Source: Escallonia rubra (Eukaryota; Streptophyta; Magnoliopsida; Escalloniales; Escalloniaceae). From it: a stretch of DNA of 64,000 nt. Positions within the stretch are counted from its first letter, which is position 1. Each line of letters begins with the position of its first letter. Below are positions 43,863-56,432 of the stretch, piece after piece. A program made the translations under genes and the position numbers. The notes beneath the pieces were generated by a model. The model was not told the DNA's origin, searched no databases, and was given only the letters and a program-made list of their open reading frames with translations. The stretch covers positions 1 through 64,000 of the forward strand of contig JAVXUO010003017.1 of assembly GCA_033065855.1 (NCBI GenBank), written 5' to 3'.

Positions 43863-46800
43863 TGTAACACCCCAAATCTTATTATTACCTAGCCGCTCTT
43901 AGTTTATTTTAAAGCGTGACTTTCATACGCAAGATTTAGCTTAGATTTTCGTGATTGAAATTCTTATCAGTAACCTTTAGTGACGAAATTTCGAAAAAAT
44001 CATAAGTTACAATTTAAAGATAGAAATTGTAAGTGACATTGATTGATGTACTTAGTGACAATTAGCGTAAACTACATATTTTTTAATACTTAGCATCGAC
44101 ATGTATTGCAACAAATTATTATTATTATTATTCTTTTCTTAGCATCTCTATTTTTAGCGACTATTAGTGAATCAGAGTTAGGTAACAACCCATTAAATTC
44201 TTTTAGTACACTAATCTTTCATAAATAATTACTTGGACCTTTTGGCGATAAAAAAAAAAAAGATTCGAGTAACGTTTAAAATAACTAACAAAAATGGGGT
44301 TGGGGGGGGGGGGGGGGGGGGGGTGTTGGTCATTTTTCCTAGGGTTTTATAAATATACCTTGGTTATGAGGAAGCAGCCGTCCAACACCCATTTCATCTG
44401 TTTCACGATTAGCAAAGAGAACGAAGGTAGGGGAAGGAAGGAAACCCACTTGCCACAATCGTATTAATCTTTTCAGGTAAGATTCGCTTTCATATACAGA
44501 TTTATTATTATATATCATGTGCGATTGGTATGGGTTTAGGGGCTGTGTCCTTGTACCGCGTGGGTTTGAGAGAAAAAAGGGATAAGGTTGCAAAGCAACC
44601 GTGCCTGCCGAGCGGTTTTTGGTGGATCGTTACGGCTGCCGAAAGAGAGATGATCTTATGATCATGCAAGGTCTTTGATGGCAGCGATCTTGGTGGGCTG
44701 CGGGTGAGGAAGAGATTAGGGTGTGTTTGTAGGTGTTATGAGAGAGGAAAAGGTGGCTGCCGTGTGAGAAAGAGGGTGAGCTGTGAGAGTTACAATGTAT
44801 AAGTGTCTAGCGTGTGATGGTGTGAGTGTGAGTAAGTGATGGGAGAGACAATACTGCCGCAAGGCAATATTTATGTGTTGTGGCGAGTGTTACGTGGGTT
44901 ATATGTGTGATTATGTGTATATATATTGGTGGTTTAAGTGAGATTTGGGGCTGTGCATATGAGCAGGGTGCGTGCGCGCGTACTGTTTGCCGCGCTGTGT
45001 TGGCTTCTATGCCGCTGTGAGTGTGTTGCCAAGAGAAAGAGTGGGCTGCGGGCTGCGGTCTGCGGTTTAGAGAGAGAAAACAGCCACGTATGGAGAGAGA
45101 GAGAGACATGCTGTGTGGGTGTGCGCTGTGTGTGTGTTTGTGGGTTCATGTGTGTGTTTGTTTGGCGTGTGGTGAAGCTGCCTAGAAGACAGTTGTGTGC
45201 GTTGTGTGAGTGTGTGTGTGTGTTTTGAGAGTGCGAGAATGAGTGTAACTGGGTGTGTATGTGTGTTGTCCAACTGTGTGTGAGTGAAGCTTCCTGTGTG
45301 TGAGTATTATGCATTAAGTGTGGTGTATCGGGTGTGAGGTGTGCTGTGTTGGTGTATGAGGGAGTGGTGCATTTGTGTGTGTAGATGTGAGTGGCAAGGC
45401 TGCCAAGAGACAACTAGGCGCGTGTGTGTGAGTTGGGTGCTTGTGTTAGTGTGTGATCATGGTGTGTTTGTAAGTATATGTGGGTTCATGTGAGTGTATG
45501 AGAGAAGAAGGGAAGAGATAATGGGTCAATGAGTGCAATAGGTAAAAGAGTGCCGAGGGGAAGAAAAAAAAAAAAGAAGGGAAGCGCAGATCGGGTTAGC
45601 GTTAAGTACGGCGTGAGCATTGTGTATGGTGATTTTTAGCACGTAAAACTTTACAGTATAATAAACTTAACATATATGAATTCGTGGGAAAATCTTATAA
45701 TTTTTCGAAATCATGTGCATTTTTAATATTTTTCGGTACATTCAGACTTATCAAATTCTTTTGAGCCTTTAGACTCATGAAAATATTTTTGTGAAAAATT
45801 ACAGTAATTTTTTTATAGTATAAATAAATCCCAGATCAAGTTTGGTAATTTTTAGAGTTTATTTGCTATAGGTTCCATATCGCACTGGTTTTAGCAAAAC
45901 GAATAATAAAAAAATAGTTTTAATGCCTTTTAATTTATGATTTAAATTTCTATAATTTTTATACACATTATAAAGCTGTTAAAAATCATAGGACTTTATT
46001 TTTAGCTAGAAAAAATTATGGCTATTTATGGGTTTTTATTACATTTAAAGAAATTATTTTAATTCAAAATTTTAAAATATTCATATTTTGACTTTTTATA
46101 ATGTTTTAAGCTATAAAAGTATTTTGTTATAATTTAATATGTATTTGGAGTATTCGTTACGCATTAAATAGTGTATAGGGATTTCGGTTATGTTGGTCGC
46201 GTACGGGACGCGCTTTGAGTTGAGCGATTTCGGAGTTAGAAGTGAGCACGTGGTGGGTAGTTGATGTTAGGTTTATAATATTATAGCATAGATTTTATTC
46301 TAACAAATGGATTGCCAATCTAGGTTTATTTAGAGATTATTGATCGAGGTGTTTCGTAGCATTGCTTAGCTTGGATCGAGTAAGAAAATCTATCCGAACC
46401 CTACTTCATCGTTCTGATTTCAAATGTTTTATTATGACAGATTTATGAACTACATTGATTCAATTTTATGTTTGACATAAAAGATGTTTTGAAAGTGTCC
46501 ATGAAATCATAATTTGAGCCTGATAGCGATCGTTTGGAATTCGTTATTCTCATATGTTTATTTAATTCAATCATTGTAAAACATTTTTAAATGTGTTTAA
46601 ATTCCTTGAATATTGACATGAGTTAGTAAACCCGAGAGTCATAAGGATGGTCTGTTGGTTGGGTTATACTAGTACCTAGATGGACTAGTCAATGTACATA
46701 TGCATATGTAAAGCGTATCGAGCACTGTCGGGATGGTTTTGCTACAGCGTACTACTCATGTTCAATGTTTCCTATTTCTATTTTATTGCACCTGAAGTGT

Positions 46801-47349
46801 TTTGAAATGATTATTGATTTAAGGAATTAAATTGATACTCATCCCTATGTTATATTGCAATGTTGTGGTTTTGTTTGAAACCCTTAAAAAATTATCATTT
46901 GATTTTATATAGAAAATCATTTGAATCACTTTATTTCTCCGTCTTAAAAGTCCTTATTTGGTTTAAATGTAAAAATTGTCAGAATCGTTTTTGATTTTTA
47001 TTTTTAAAATCCTTGATCGACCTTACTGAGCTCTCGAAAGCTCACTCTCCTTTGACGTCTTTTTCGCAAGTGATAGCCAGCATTTAGGTTGCCCGAATAA
47101 GGATTTGAGCCGAGGAAATTGAATTTAAGTTTAGTATTGATGGTTAGAACCCCTACGTGGGTGAGCATTGTTATTTGAATTTTTCGAGACTTAAATTTTA
47201 CGTTTCATTGATGACAGTCTTTTGAGATTATGAATATTGGTTTAGCTGCTCTGAAAATAGTCGTTCATTTGTTTGGGTTTGAGGATATTATTGTCTTAGA
47301 GTGAATGATCGAGTGAGTGTTTAACATTCTGGATTTTCGGGATGTTACA
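43863..47349 (+). mobile_element. Solo LTR, 3487 bp (gypsy family, plus orientation)
   Basis: Starts TGTAACACCCCAAATC and ends GGGATGTTACA, with a perfect 5-bp duplication GCCAT (43,858-43,862 and 47,350-47,354). Joining the flanks restores the copia reading MYAI/VSTRPDIAH. It has a G-run (~44,293-44,322), a GT-rich zone (44,800-45,490) and the family module at 47,021-47,050. Blocks GACTAGT and CATATGCATATGTA (46,680-46,710) recur in related LTRs. No coding region. Confidence 0.93.
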
Positions 47350-48048
47350 GCCATGGTCAGTACAAGGCCGGATATTGCACATGCAGTTGGAGTTGTGAGC
47401 AGATTCATAATAAACCTAGGAAAAGAACATTGACAAGCAGTAAAGTGGATTCTCAGGTATTTGTGAGGAACATCCAGGTTTTGCTTATGTTTTGAGGGTG
47501 ATAACATAGATGTGCAAGGCTATGTAGATGTAGACCATGCAAGTGATAGAGACAATGGGAGAAGCAAGACGTGATATGTTTTTTTTTCCTGTAGGAGGGA
47601 CTACAGTAAGCTGAATCTCTAAGTTACAGAAGATTGTTGCATTGTCTACAACAGAAGCAGAATATGTTGCTGTGACAGAAGCAAGCAAGGAAATAATTTG
47701 GCTTCAGAGGTTGTTGACAAAGCTGGGATATGGGCAAGTAGATTGTAAGTTATGGACTGATAGTCAGAGTGCAATACATCTTGCCAAGAACTCAGCATTT
47801 CATTTGAGGACCAAGCACATTCAGTTGAGGTGTCACTTTATACGGTCTCTGTTAGAGGATGGACATCTGAACTTGGAGAAGATTGAATGCAACAAGAATC
47901 CCACGGACATGTTAACGAAGGTGGTTGATAGGCAAAAGTTGAGCCTATGCTCAACTTTGGTTAGTCTTCATTGATGCTTATTGGATGAGTATGACTAGCA
48001 TGTAAGGAATTTCAGCACTGGAGTTGTATCAGTCTCCAAGTGGGAGAT
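47350..48048 (+). pseudogene. copia RNase H remnant and polypurine tract
   Basis: TRPDIAHAVGVVSR resumes after the solo LTR. Then YVDVDHASDRDN, ALSTTEAEYVAVTEASKE, LWTDSQSAIHLAKN, HLRTKHIQ and NPTDMLTK follow, the standard copia RNase H run, with stops near 47,575 and 47,615. A purine-rich AAGTGGGAGAT precedes the 3' LTR at 48,049. Confidence 0.9.
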
Positions 48049-48465
48049 TGTTGTGTGTGGAGCCTGATTTCAATCCAAATACATTATTACAATATAGGTA
48101 GTGACCTAAAAATTAGTTTTTCCCACATTAGTTATTGAGAGAAGGTCACAACTTAGCCGAAGTATATAAGTTGTCTTGTCCCACATTGGTTATTTAGAGA
48201 AAGCTCATCTCTTAGCTCTAAATAAATATACGTGGTCTTGTATTATTTTGGGTCAAGAGAGAAAACCACAACAAATAGTGGGGGGTTAAGATTTTGGTTG
48301 TGACATTGCTGAATAATGAAATCGAAATATAGTCATACTCCGAGGACGTAGCCATATTGGTGAACCTCGTAATTCTTGTGCTGTGCGTTTGGTTTCTTTT
48401 TTAAAAAAAAAATTCGTTTCTTTGTTCTTTAATATATTGCTTCGTTATTGATGCGTTTCGTAACA
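48049..48465 (+). repeat. copia 3' LTR, 417 bp
   Basis: TGTTGTGTGTGGAGCC to TTTCGTAACA. It is the partner of the 5' LTR at 39,876-40,310. Confidence 0.92.
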
Positions 48466-48912
48466 ACTGGTAGTGTAGCTCTGCTTTGATCATTCAGTAA
48501 CTTTTCATGTGCTGTGTAATTACGGTAGACCTGTGCAAACCTGGTGATCAGTTGAGACAAAATTGAATTTTGAAGTCAATGTTTTGTAATTCTGGTGTTG
48601 GATCTCTTTATGTGAGCATTTGATGTTTATTAAAGACTTCATTCAGTAAGGCAGTAAGGCTTAAGTGCATAATATTGCAAATATGGACATAACGTCTTGA
48701 ATCGATACGAAAAAATGAGTAAACATACTTGACATATTTACAACAAGATAGAATTTGTTAATTTCTCTATCCTCTGAATGTGGGGATTGGCGAGTATTCT
48801 TGAGCTTCTTTTATCTTTTAAAATCATTGGTGAGTATTAGTTGAAATCAGTGCTTTGTAGACTTATTTTGGTACCGTACGTGCTGTATATTGTCAAAGGA
48901 GAGAGGTATTGC
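48466..48912 (+). other. NAC pseudogene last codons and 3' flank
   Basis: Joined to 39,875 the sequence would read GS-VALL and stop at 48,487-48,489, a sensible C-terminus. The T-rich DNA after it looks like 3' UTR. Nothing else is recognised. Confidence 0.5.
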
Positions 48913-49968
48913 TGTCACGATCCGAACATATGGGTAGGCCCGTGAGCTAGGCACGTGACCGACTGTAGACCCAATAGACTCCAACCAAGGCTCTGCCAGG
49001 CCTTACTCGCTAAAACCAATATAAGCTGCAACGAAAATTAAAACTTCTACAAACTTTAATTAGATTTTCATATTTTTATTTGAATACAACACTTATGCTA
49101 AAACTCTATATAACTCCAATTTGTCAACAACTAAAACTAAACCAACAATCTAAATATTAGCGACTCATTCAATGCAGTCTCTGTAGCTCTGTGCTAAATT
49201 GTCCCTTCCTCTGCTCCTCACCATCACCTTGCTTTCAAACCTGAAATGATAAGTAATGGATGAGCTTCCACGTGCTCAGTAAGTAACCAATGATTCAACT
49301 AGGTGGACCATAGCATGTCAAAAAATAACTCATAATAAATTATAGCAACATTTTAAAATCTAGAATCATAAGAAATCATCTGGTAAATGAAATAGAGTAT
49401 ATGGAACAAAACCGAGGTATAAAATATTAGCACAACAACTCACGATAAACAATTTCATCCCAATATCAGCTCAAACGATATGCTGCGATCAGTGTACGAG
49501 TCCCCCCCGACTAGGGCCCGAATGATTTCCCTCCTCCATCTGGGATAAATAATTCTGTGGACGCAAGGGCAAACCACAAGTAATAATAATGTGCATCACA
49601 TTACAAGCCCCGTTGACTAGGGCCTGAAATCCAACTTTCTCCCGTTGGATATGGGGCACAACAATCGAATAAACAAAATCACTTTTTGGTTCATCATAAA
49701 CACAACCACTCATCAATTGATGGTCAAACCATCCTCTTACCCCTTTCGATAGTTTTCAAGTTGTTCAATATTCACAATAACGTCATTTTTCAAAACATCT
49801 CATTTGTACCAAGGTCCATTTCAATTTCTAAACAAAATATCATTTACATGCTGGTTCGGTTTTTCATGAGAAATAAACCATTAAAAGCTTTGTTTGGCAA
49901 AATCGAGCCAGAACAACTAAACATAATTAAAACAGTCAATACTAAACTTCACTTTTTAACAGTAGATA

Positions 49969-49975
<7 letters not shown>
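48913..49975 (-). mobile_element. LTR fragment, minus orientation (gypsy family)
   Basis: TGTCACGATCCGAAC at the left corresponds to the 3' end of an LTR read on the minus strand (compare GGGGCGTGACA at 62,491). The module GATGAGCTTCCACGTGCTCAGTAAG (49,259 onward) also reads minus. The rest of this LTR is missing: the sequence runs into a TA microsatellite. Confidence 0.65.

Positions 49976-50017
<42 letters not shown>
49970..50017. repeat. (TA)n microsatellite, left of the inverted-repeat element
   Basis: Nearly pure TA with an occasional TG. A matching TA run lies at 51,413-51,465. Confidence 0.95.
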
Positions 50018-51412
50018 GGAGCTGATCCATTGTTCGCGCTAGCAAATAGAGTTAAGTTGTCAACGCGATCTGGCCGTCCACGCGCGATCTGTGGACGGTC
50101 CAGATCTTTTTTTTACGATTTTTTTAAGTCAGTCCGCTACATAATGTAGCGGACGATTTTTGGACAAAAATACCCATCTAACTTGAGGGAGTCAAAGATG
50201 CTGCAAAACCCATCCGCTACATTATGTAGCGGATGATGGATGCTCAATTTTGCCCATCATTTCCCGTTGTCTTTCTCCTTTTTGTGTTTCCTCTGTCCCC
50301 GAGGTTCTCTCTATCTCTCTCTCTCGCCACCACCGCCCATGAGACCAAGCATCGCCGAAGCATTGCGAAGAAGGAGATCCCAGATCTGACGAAGCATCGC
50401 GAGTTCCCATCGCTGAAGCATCGCGAAGAAGGATATCCCAGATCTGACGAAGCATCGCGAGTTTCCCTTTCATGTCGCCGCCGCTGTAGCCAGCGAGGCC
50501 TACGTTCGGGATTTTATTTCGATCCAAACCTTCACATCTATTATTTCTTTTTATTTTACGGAGGTTCGGATGGTGGTGGTGATGGGTTCAGCGCCGGTGG
50601 CAGAGTGGTGGTGGTTGTGGGCGATGGAGACACTGCTTGGGATGAACAATTGTAGGTTTCTTGGTTGTGGTGGAGTGGTGGTGGTTCTGTCGTGGTGGTG
50701 ATGGTTGTGGTGGAGTGGCGGTGGTTCTGTCGTGGTGGTGATGGGTTCGGATGGTGGTGGTGATGGGTTCAGCGCCGGTGGCAGAGTGGTGGTGGTTGTG
50801 GGCGATGGAGACACTGCTTGGGATGAACGATCGTAGGTTTCTAGGTTGTGGTGGAGTGGCGGTGGTTCTGTCATGGCCTCGTTCTTCCCTTTCACGCCGC
50901 CACCACCAATTTGGGTTTGTTTTTGGTTTGATTTGATCTCGATCCTACTATCAGTTTTGTTTGATCTTTTCCCAATTTTATGTTTTTTGTTAGCTCATCA
51001 ACAACTGATTTTTTTTTGGTTCATGGGATTGTGTGGTTATTGGATGAAACTGGAAGAGCATTTTATGGTTTGGATGAAACTGGAGGAACACATAACAGAA
51101 CAAATAACAAACATCAAAGCACAGAGACAAACATCAAAGCACAGAACAGAGTCAAAAGAAAGGAAGGAGATGATGGGCAAAATTGAGCATCCATCATCCG
51201 CTACATAATGTAGCGGATGGGTTTTGCAGCATCTTTGACTCCCTCAAGTTAGAGGGGTATTTTTGTCCAAAAATCGTCCGCTACATTATGTAGCGGACTG
51301 ACTTAAAAAAATCGTAAAAAAAAGATCTGGACAGTCCACAGATCGCGCGTGGACGGTCAGATCGCGTTGGCAACTTAACTCCATTTGCTAGCGCGAGCAA
51401 TGGATCAGCTCC
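50018..51412. mobile_element. Inverted-repeat element in a TA microsatellite, 1395 bp
   Basis: Terminal inverted repeats of about 240 bp begin GGAGCTGATCCATTG on both ends and stay ~95% matched to about 50,265 and 51,170. Each arm holds two copies of the palindrome CCGCTACATAATGTAGCGG (50,132-50,154; 50,212-50,234; 51,196-51,218; 51,276-51,298). The interior is GC-richer and contains a ~183-bp tandem duplication (about 50,570 and 50,753, GGTGGTGGTGATGGGTTCAG). It has no transposase. Insertion in TA tracts recalls rice Micron-type MITEs, but the superfamily is unresolved. Confidence 0.8.
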
Positions 51413-51413
51413 C

Positions 51414-51445
<32 letters not shown>

Positions 51446-53345
51446 GTATATATATATATATGTATATGATGTGTATAAGTGTGAGTGCATAAGTAAATGG
51501 GTGAGTGGGTTTTTGAGGTGTAACAACGTGTATTGAGGGGAAAAAAATTGCTTGGGTGCTTCGACAGTAGTGGAGAAGAGAGGTGTGTGTTTATTAGGTG
51601 TAATAGTGTGTGTGATTCATGAATAGTACTCATAAGCGTCGTAAAGATTAAATCCAAGCTACCAGCCTTGTTGTGATTTTTAAAATCATTTAGAGACTGA
51701 TTTAGGCAAAGTGCAAAGAAGAGACCCCTACGGATTTTTTGCTAATCTTCAAGAGCGTTAAATAATTTGTCAATACTGAGAAGTTTCCGATTTAATTAGG
51801 GTATCAAATCAGATTATTTTTTATTCAAAATTTTAAGGAAAAAATTATGTTACCGAAATGGTGAAATGTATAAACTTTTGTAGCGTTTCGAGGATGATAG
51901 CCTTTTTTACTAGAACCAGCCTCCGAACGCTCGATTCGGTTAGCGATTATGAATTTTGGAACGAAAATTTTAAAAATGCTTTTCAATCCAAAAAATAACT
52001 TCGGTTTGCTTAAAAGAGTGCTTAAAGTATTTTGGGAATTTTTTGGAGCGAGGGCGATCAAGGGGTATTTTGGTAATTTGCTGCCCGATAGGTTTTTTTG
52101 TGTGTGTGTGTGTGTGGTAATTTTACCTATCGGAGGGCTGTTTTGGTTCAATTCCCCTATAATAAGAGTACTTTAAGGATCCTAATTATAAGGAAGATAA
52201 ATTTGTGAATAAGACACGAGAGATGTTTTTGGGTAATTTTTCGTGCGCAAGGTATTTTGGAAGTTTGTCACAACTGACGAGCGGGTCATTTTGGGAGTAG
52301 GAGTGAGTTAGTGCTAGGTTCAAAATATCGTAAAATAAATTGTATTATGATAATATGATTGTTCTATTTAGGTCAACACTGAGGAGTACCTAGTTAACAC
52401 AAGCATAGCTTGGACCGAGGTAAGAGATTTTTATCTGAACCTAACTCCTCTAATTGACTCGTATGTTATTCTGATTTGCTATTGTTATTTCTTTGAACTC
52501 TGTAACATTGAAACAAGAATGTTTTTTTGCCTTTAAACCCTAGCTTTGAGCCATACGTGTTTATTATAATTCTTATCGATGCTCGTTATTCATTACTCAT
52601 TGAACATCTATTTATTCATTGAATTAATGATTATTGTGCTCTGTATACTGACATGAGTTAGAGTATTGAGGTGTTATAAGAATGTTATGTATCGGGGTGA
52701 TATAAAGATGGTCTGTTATTGCGGGAGATGCTAGTACCTTAAGGGTCTAGCTAGTATTCATATGCATATGTAACCACAGTGTTCGTGAGCATTGCCTTTG
52801 TGGCTTTGCTAAGTGATTACCCTGCAGTGTCCGTGTCGCTTTGCAAATTTACTCATGTTTAATATACCAATCTGCATTGTTTATAAAGTAATCGAAATTG
52901 TTCTTATTCATTTCTGATTTGAGAGATTGAGTTAAATCTTTTCCTATATTGCCATTGAAATAAATTCTCTAAATCATTTGTATTCCTTTCTGAAATTTTT
53001 AGCGACCTTGCTGAGCTCCTGAAAGCTCACCCTTTCTTATGTTCCCTTCTGCAGGTATTAACCATCTGTAGATTTTTGGATTGGTTAGAGCCGGATGATG
53101 GAGTTGGTTTAGCATTTTTATTATTTTGTTTACTTAATCCCTTGCAAGGGAATCATTGTGTAACTCACTGAATTGAGTACTTTAATCTAGTCTTTGCGTT
53201 TAAGAATAATTAGTTGAGAAATTGAGTTATCGTAAAAGTTCTGATAGAGATATTTATTGGGGTCTTCTTTGCGAATTTGAGATGATTAAATAGTTAAGAT
53301 TGATCAATTAATTAACTAACGCTCCAAAATTTTTGGGGTGTTACA
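51413..53345 (+). mobile_element. LTR 3' part, plus orientation (gypsy family); copy A of a repeat
   Basis: It ends TTTTTGGGGTGTTACA. It has the CATATGCATATGTAA block (~52,760), the module CCTTGCTGAGCTCCTGAAAGCTCACC (53,007 onward) and an acceptor-like CTTCTGCAGGTATTA (~53,048). The LTR start is missing, so this is a truncated LTR lying opposite to the 48,913 fragment. The part from 52,681, together with DNA beyond the LTR end up to 53,557, is copied at 56,433-60,092. Confidence 0.7.
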
Positions 53346-54830
53346 TAGTATGTTTTATATTCACGATGGAAGTTGCTGTAATTTGGGGGTACTTATTTGG
53401 TGCAAAAAATTAGTTGAAGGCATTTTTTTGGTGTATTTAATAACATTTAGTACTTAATTGATATGAAATAAATAATCAAGGTACTTATTTGGCACACCTG
53501 ATTTAGAACATGTACTTGTCTGGTACAATATTACTCTTCCATATTGAATATGCCAATGCTCCACAAAGTATGTTTAAGGACTTGTTTAGGACAAAGTAGT
53601 GTTAAAAGAAGAAGTATGTGGTTTATTTAACAAGTTCAAGTACTAATTTGGTACAAAGTAAGTCGAGGGACACATTTGGAACTGAGTATTGTCCAAAGAA
53701 GTATGCGGTTTTCTTTAACCAGTTCATGTATTCATTTGGTACGATTTAGTTTTTATAGGTACTTATTTGGTATGTTTTACTTTTGATACTTTTGCTTTTC
53801 CTCAAGATCTGCCATTGCTATCACATAGCTCAAAACACCAAATCTGAGCATTGTACACATTGATATGTCAAAGACACACGTAAAACACACATTCTTACAG
53901 CTAAAATACCATATTTGTCATTAGCTCAACGATTTCTCAATAGGGAAAAATGAATTAGATTTGATGCTCTGTTCTTGTTCTTCCTAAACAGAGCCAGATC
54001 TATAAATTACATCCATTCTTCAACAACATTCCTCCCACACCCACTCAATGTCCGCAACAATATTACAGCCCATGTCAGTGCGGCCTTCAATCAACAACTC
54101 CTCCTTCTAGCCCGCTCCAATTCTACGTTGACCAGTGGTGGGCCTCGCCAACGAAAGTACTCACAGTGCTGGAGCTGTAAAATCAGTAAGAGTTTAGTGA
54201 AAAGTTTGCAAACTGAAAATCGCGACACTAAGTAAAGGGTTTCAAGCTGATGGAGCTCCAAAATTAGGATTTTGCAATACTTACCCCCACTGTTTCCTCA
54301 GCTCCAAAGTCGCCTCCCGGGGTTTCTAGCCGTCCACAACGTCACAGATCTTGCCCTTTTCATGTAGTGACACAAAGGGGTATTCATGGTCTTCGTGAAA
54401 AACTTGCGCTGCTATAGATGGGTGAAACGCGTGTCTTGTCTTGTATTTTTTCAGCAATTGATAGAGGAGAGAACCCAATTTGGAGGGAATTAAGGCGCGA
54501 AAGAGGAGAGAGAAAGCGGGAATTGGTTTTTGGAGGGAAGGAAACTATGAATTTTCCTTGGGAATGTAAAAAGGAGTCAGAGAAAAGGGCGGTCCACGTG
54601 GCCATGGGACACGCTTTTATGTCCTTTTTTTTTTAATAATAACAGTCCTACCCCTTTGATTTTTTAACGGCATCCGTCCTCCGTCAGCTGAGGTACTGAT
54701 TTGGTATGTTATTTCAAAGGTGGGTTACTTCTTTGGTGCACCTTTAAAATTCGGTACTAAAGTTGTACATAATTTAAACTTGAGGGTACAATTTTTGGAT
54801 TTGCCCTTATTTTTAAAAGATACTAAGAAA
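53346..54830. other. Degenerate repeat DNA, possible MULE-like remnant
   Basis: GTACTTATTTGGTACAAA-type words recur on both sides of a less AT-rich middle (54,000-54,620). At 54,660-54,815 the text CGTCCTCCGTCAGC and GGGTACAATTTTTGGATTTGCC resembles a frequent plant MULE terminus. I could not pair it with a left end. A short reading frame (minus, 54,605-54,384) has no recognisable domain. Confidence 0.35.
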
Positions 54831-55147
54831 ATAATAAAAATGTCTTGTGCAGCAGCAACTTGATCTCAATATGTTCTCCGCATATTTTTATCAGTGAAAT
54901 TTACTTTTTTCTTTTTTGCGTACTAAATAAATGTTTTATTTTTTGTGCATCTATATAATTATCAAATTAGAATTAGTAAATATACACAGCGACAATGTTT
55001 ATTGATATATCACCAGAAGGTTTAATTTTTTTATTATTATTATAAGAAAGTTTAACCCAAAAGTTAGAGTGACTATCTCTCATGAAATAACCATGAAATT
55101 ATAAAATTGTATAATATATTTATTATGCATCTCAATACTCTCAATAA

Positions 55148-55184
55148 AAACCGTCCCGTGCCTCGCACATGCTTTTAAGCTAGT
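55148..55184 (+). mobile_element. Helitron-like 3' end
   Basis: CCCGTGCCTCGCACATG, which can form a short stem, is followed by CTTTTAAGCTAGT, ending CTAG before T. This is the same layout as the ends at 14,560 and 16,281. The 5' end was not found. Confidence 0.5.
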
Positions 55185-56432
55185 TTTATTAATATGTTGA
55201 CCATCTCACGTCCTAACAAGATCATGTGCAAAACACTATTCTCAAATAACTGAACGGTCTGACATTTTGGAGAGTGTATGTCATCCAACTTCTTTCAAGC
55301 AATCTTACTAGGTTTTGAAATATCTAGAGTTATTTGGACCTAATATTTTAAAACAGTTTCAGTTCTATATAAAATACCGCTAAGCCTTCCTAATTTAATT
55401 AGTCTTACTCCTAACCAAATCAAGTATACTAATATAATGAACAAAAGCAGTTTACCTTCGTAGTATTTGCAATGAACAACTTAACAGAAATGATACCACT
55501 CGGAGGTTCAAAGCAATAATTCGAAGATTGAGTACAAGACTGCTTCTCATAAACTTGTTTACTTAAGCTAAACAAAGATTGTATTAACGTAAACTATGGA
55601 GTGTCCTTAATTTGATACATAGCACTAATCTCAACTAAGTGAAAGTTTTTTACGGCTGTTCCCTTGCAGACACATAGCACACTTAACACTTTAGGCTCCA
55701 TTTGGTCAGACCATGTGTAATTTCCTTGCTTAGAACTTGTCACTTGTCATCTGGTCGTTGTTATACTTGATTTGATAGTTTTATTTGATAATTATCAACT
55801 TGTCTCACTTGCACCAGGACGAATAGGCCTTAAGCAAAACTTGTTATCGTACCGATTTCAGTTGTTCTAGTAACGTGACATACGCGTATACGTTTTGATA
55901 AATCAGCCTTGCTAGACTGATTCACTAGACTGATTTAGTGTCACTTTGCTTTCTACTTTAGAAATGATCCGAAGTGTTCACAAGGAAGGATCTCAGTGGA
56001 CGCGAAAGCGGATAGGATTCCAAGCTTCGTCCACCAACTATGACTATTAATTGCAAAGAAGATGACTTTGAACATCATAGATAAATATGAGCCACACACT
56101 TTGTAGAAGTATAATCTGGGATTTGTTGACATTAACATGAGTGAAGACTGACTTTGATAACTAGACTAGAAGTCATTCCAATGTGAGCCATGCACTTCGT
56201 AGACGTATAATCTAGGATATGTTGACATTGACATGAGTGATGACTGAGTCAAGGCTCCCAACCGAATAGTCTTTAACTCACTTTTGTGCCATCAGGAACT
56301 CACCGTACGAGTTGAAAGAAGTTAATTTCGTAAACCTCGTTGTCGAACTAAAAATTCTATCGACGTTACTAAATAAATATACTTCTCATCCCATTTTCAG
56401 AAATAAAGAGCTGTTAACGACTCTCGAGTTAA
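55185..56432. other. AT-rich spacer with a ~95-bp direct repeat
   Basis: TGAGCCACACACTTTGTAGA...TTGACATTAACATGAGTG (56,088-56,150) recurs at 56,183-56,242 with small changes. No gene is seen. Confidence 0.55.

Larger units (their letters stand above)
39876..48465 (+). mobile_element. Ty1/copia (Tnt1-like) LTR retrotransposon, decayed, with nested solo LTR
   Basis: Two LTRs bracket gag, protease, integrase, reverse transcriptase and RNase H in copia order. Without the nested LTR (43,863-47,349) the element is about 5.1 kb. Several in-frame stops and frameshifts inactivate it. Flanks are GATGG on the left and ACTGG on the right, probably a 5-bp target duplication with two changes. The gag text (EWAILDRKTLATI, LFNMRMSENGSIVDHLNDFN) is closest to Tnt1-type elements in my recall. 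Confidence 0.92.

Noticed and set aside
44800..45420. Long frames rich in His/Thr (minus) or Val/Cys (plus)
   Set aside because: Translations of a GT/CA-rich low-complexity zone inside a solo LTR.
50222..50895. Frames of 100-140 codons in the TA-tract element
   Set aside because: They arise from GGT/CCA-rich tandem repeats, occur on both strands and extend into the TIR.
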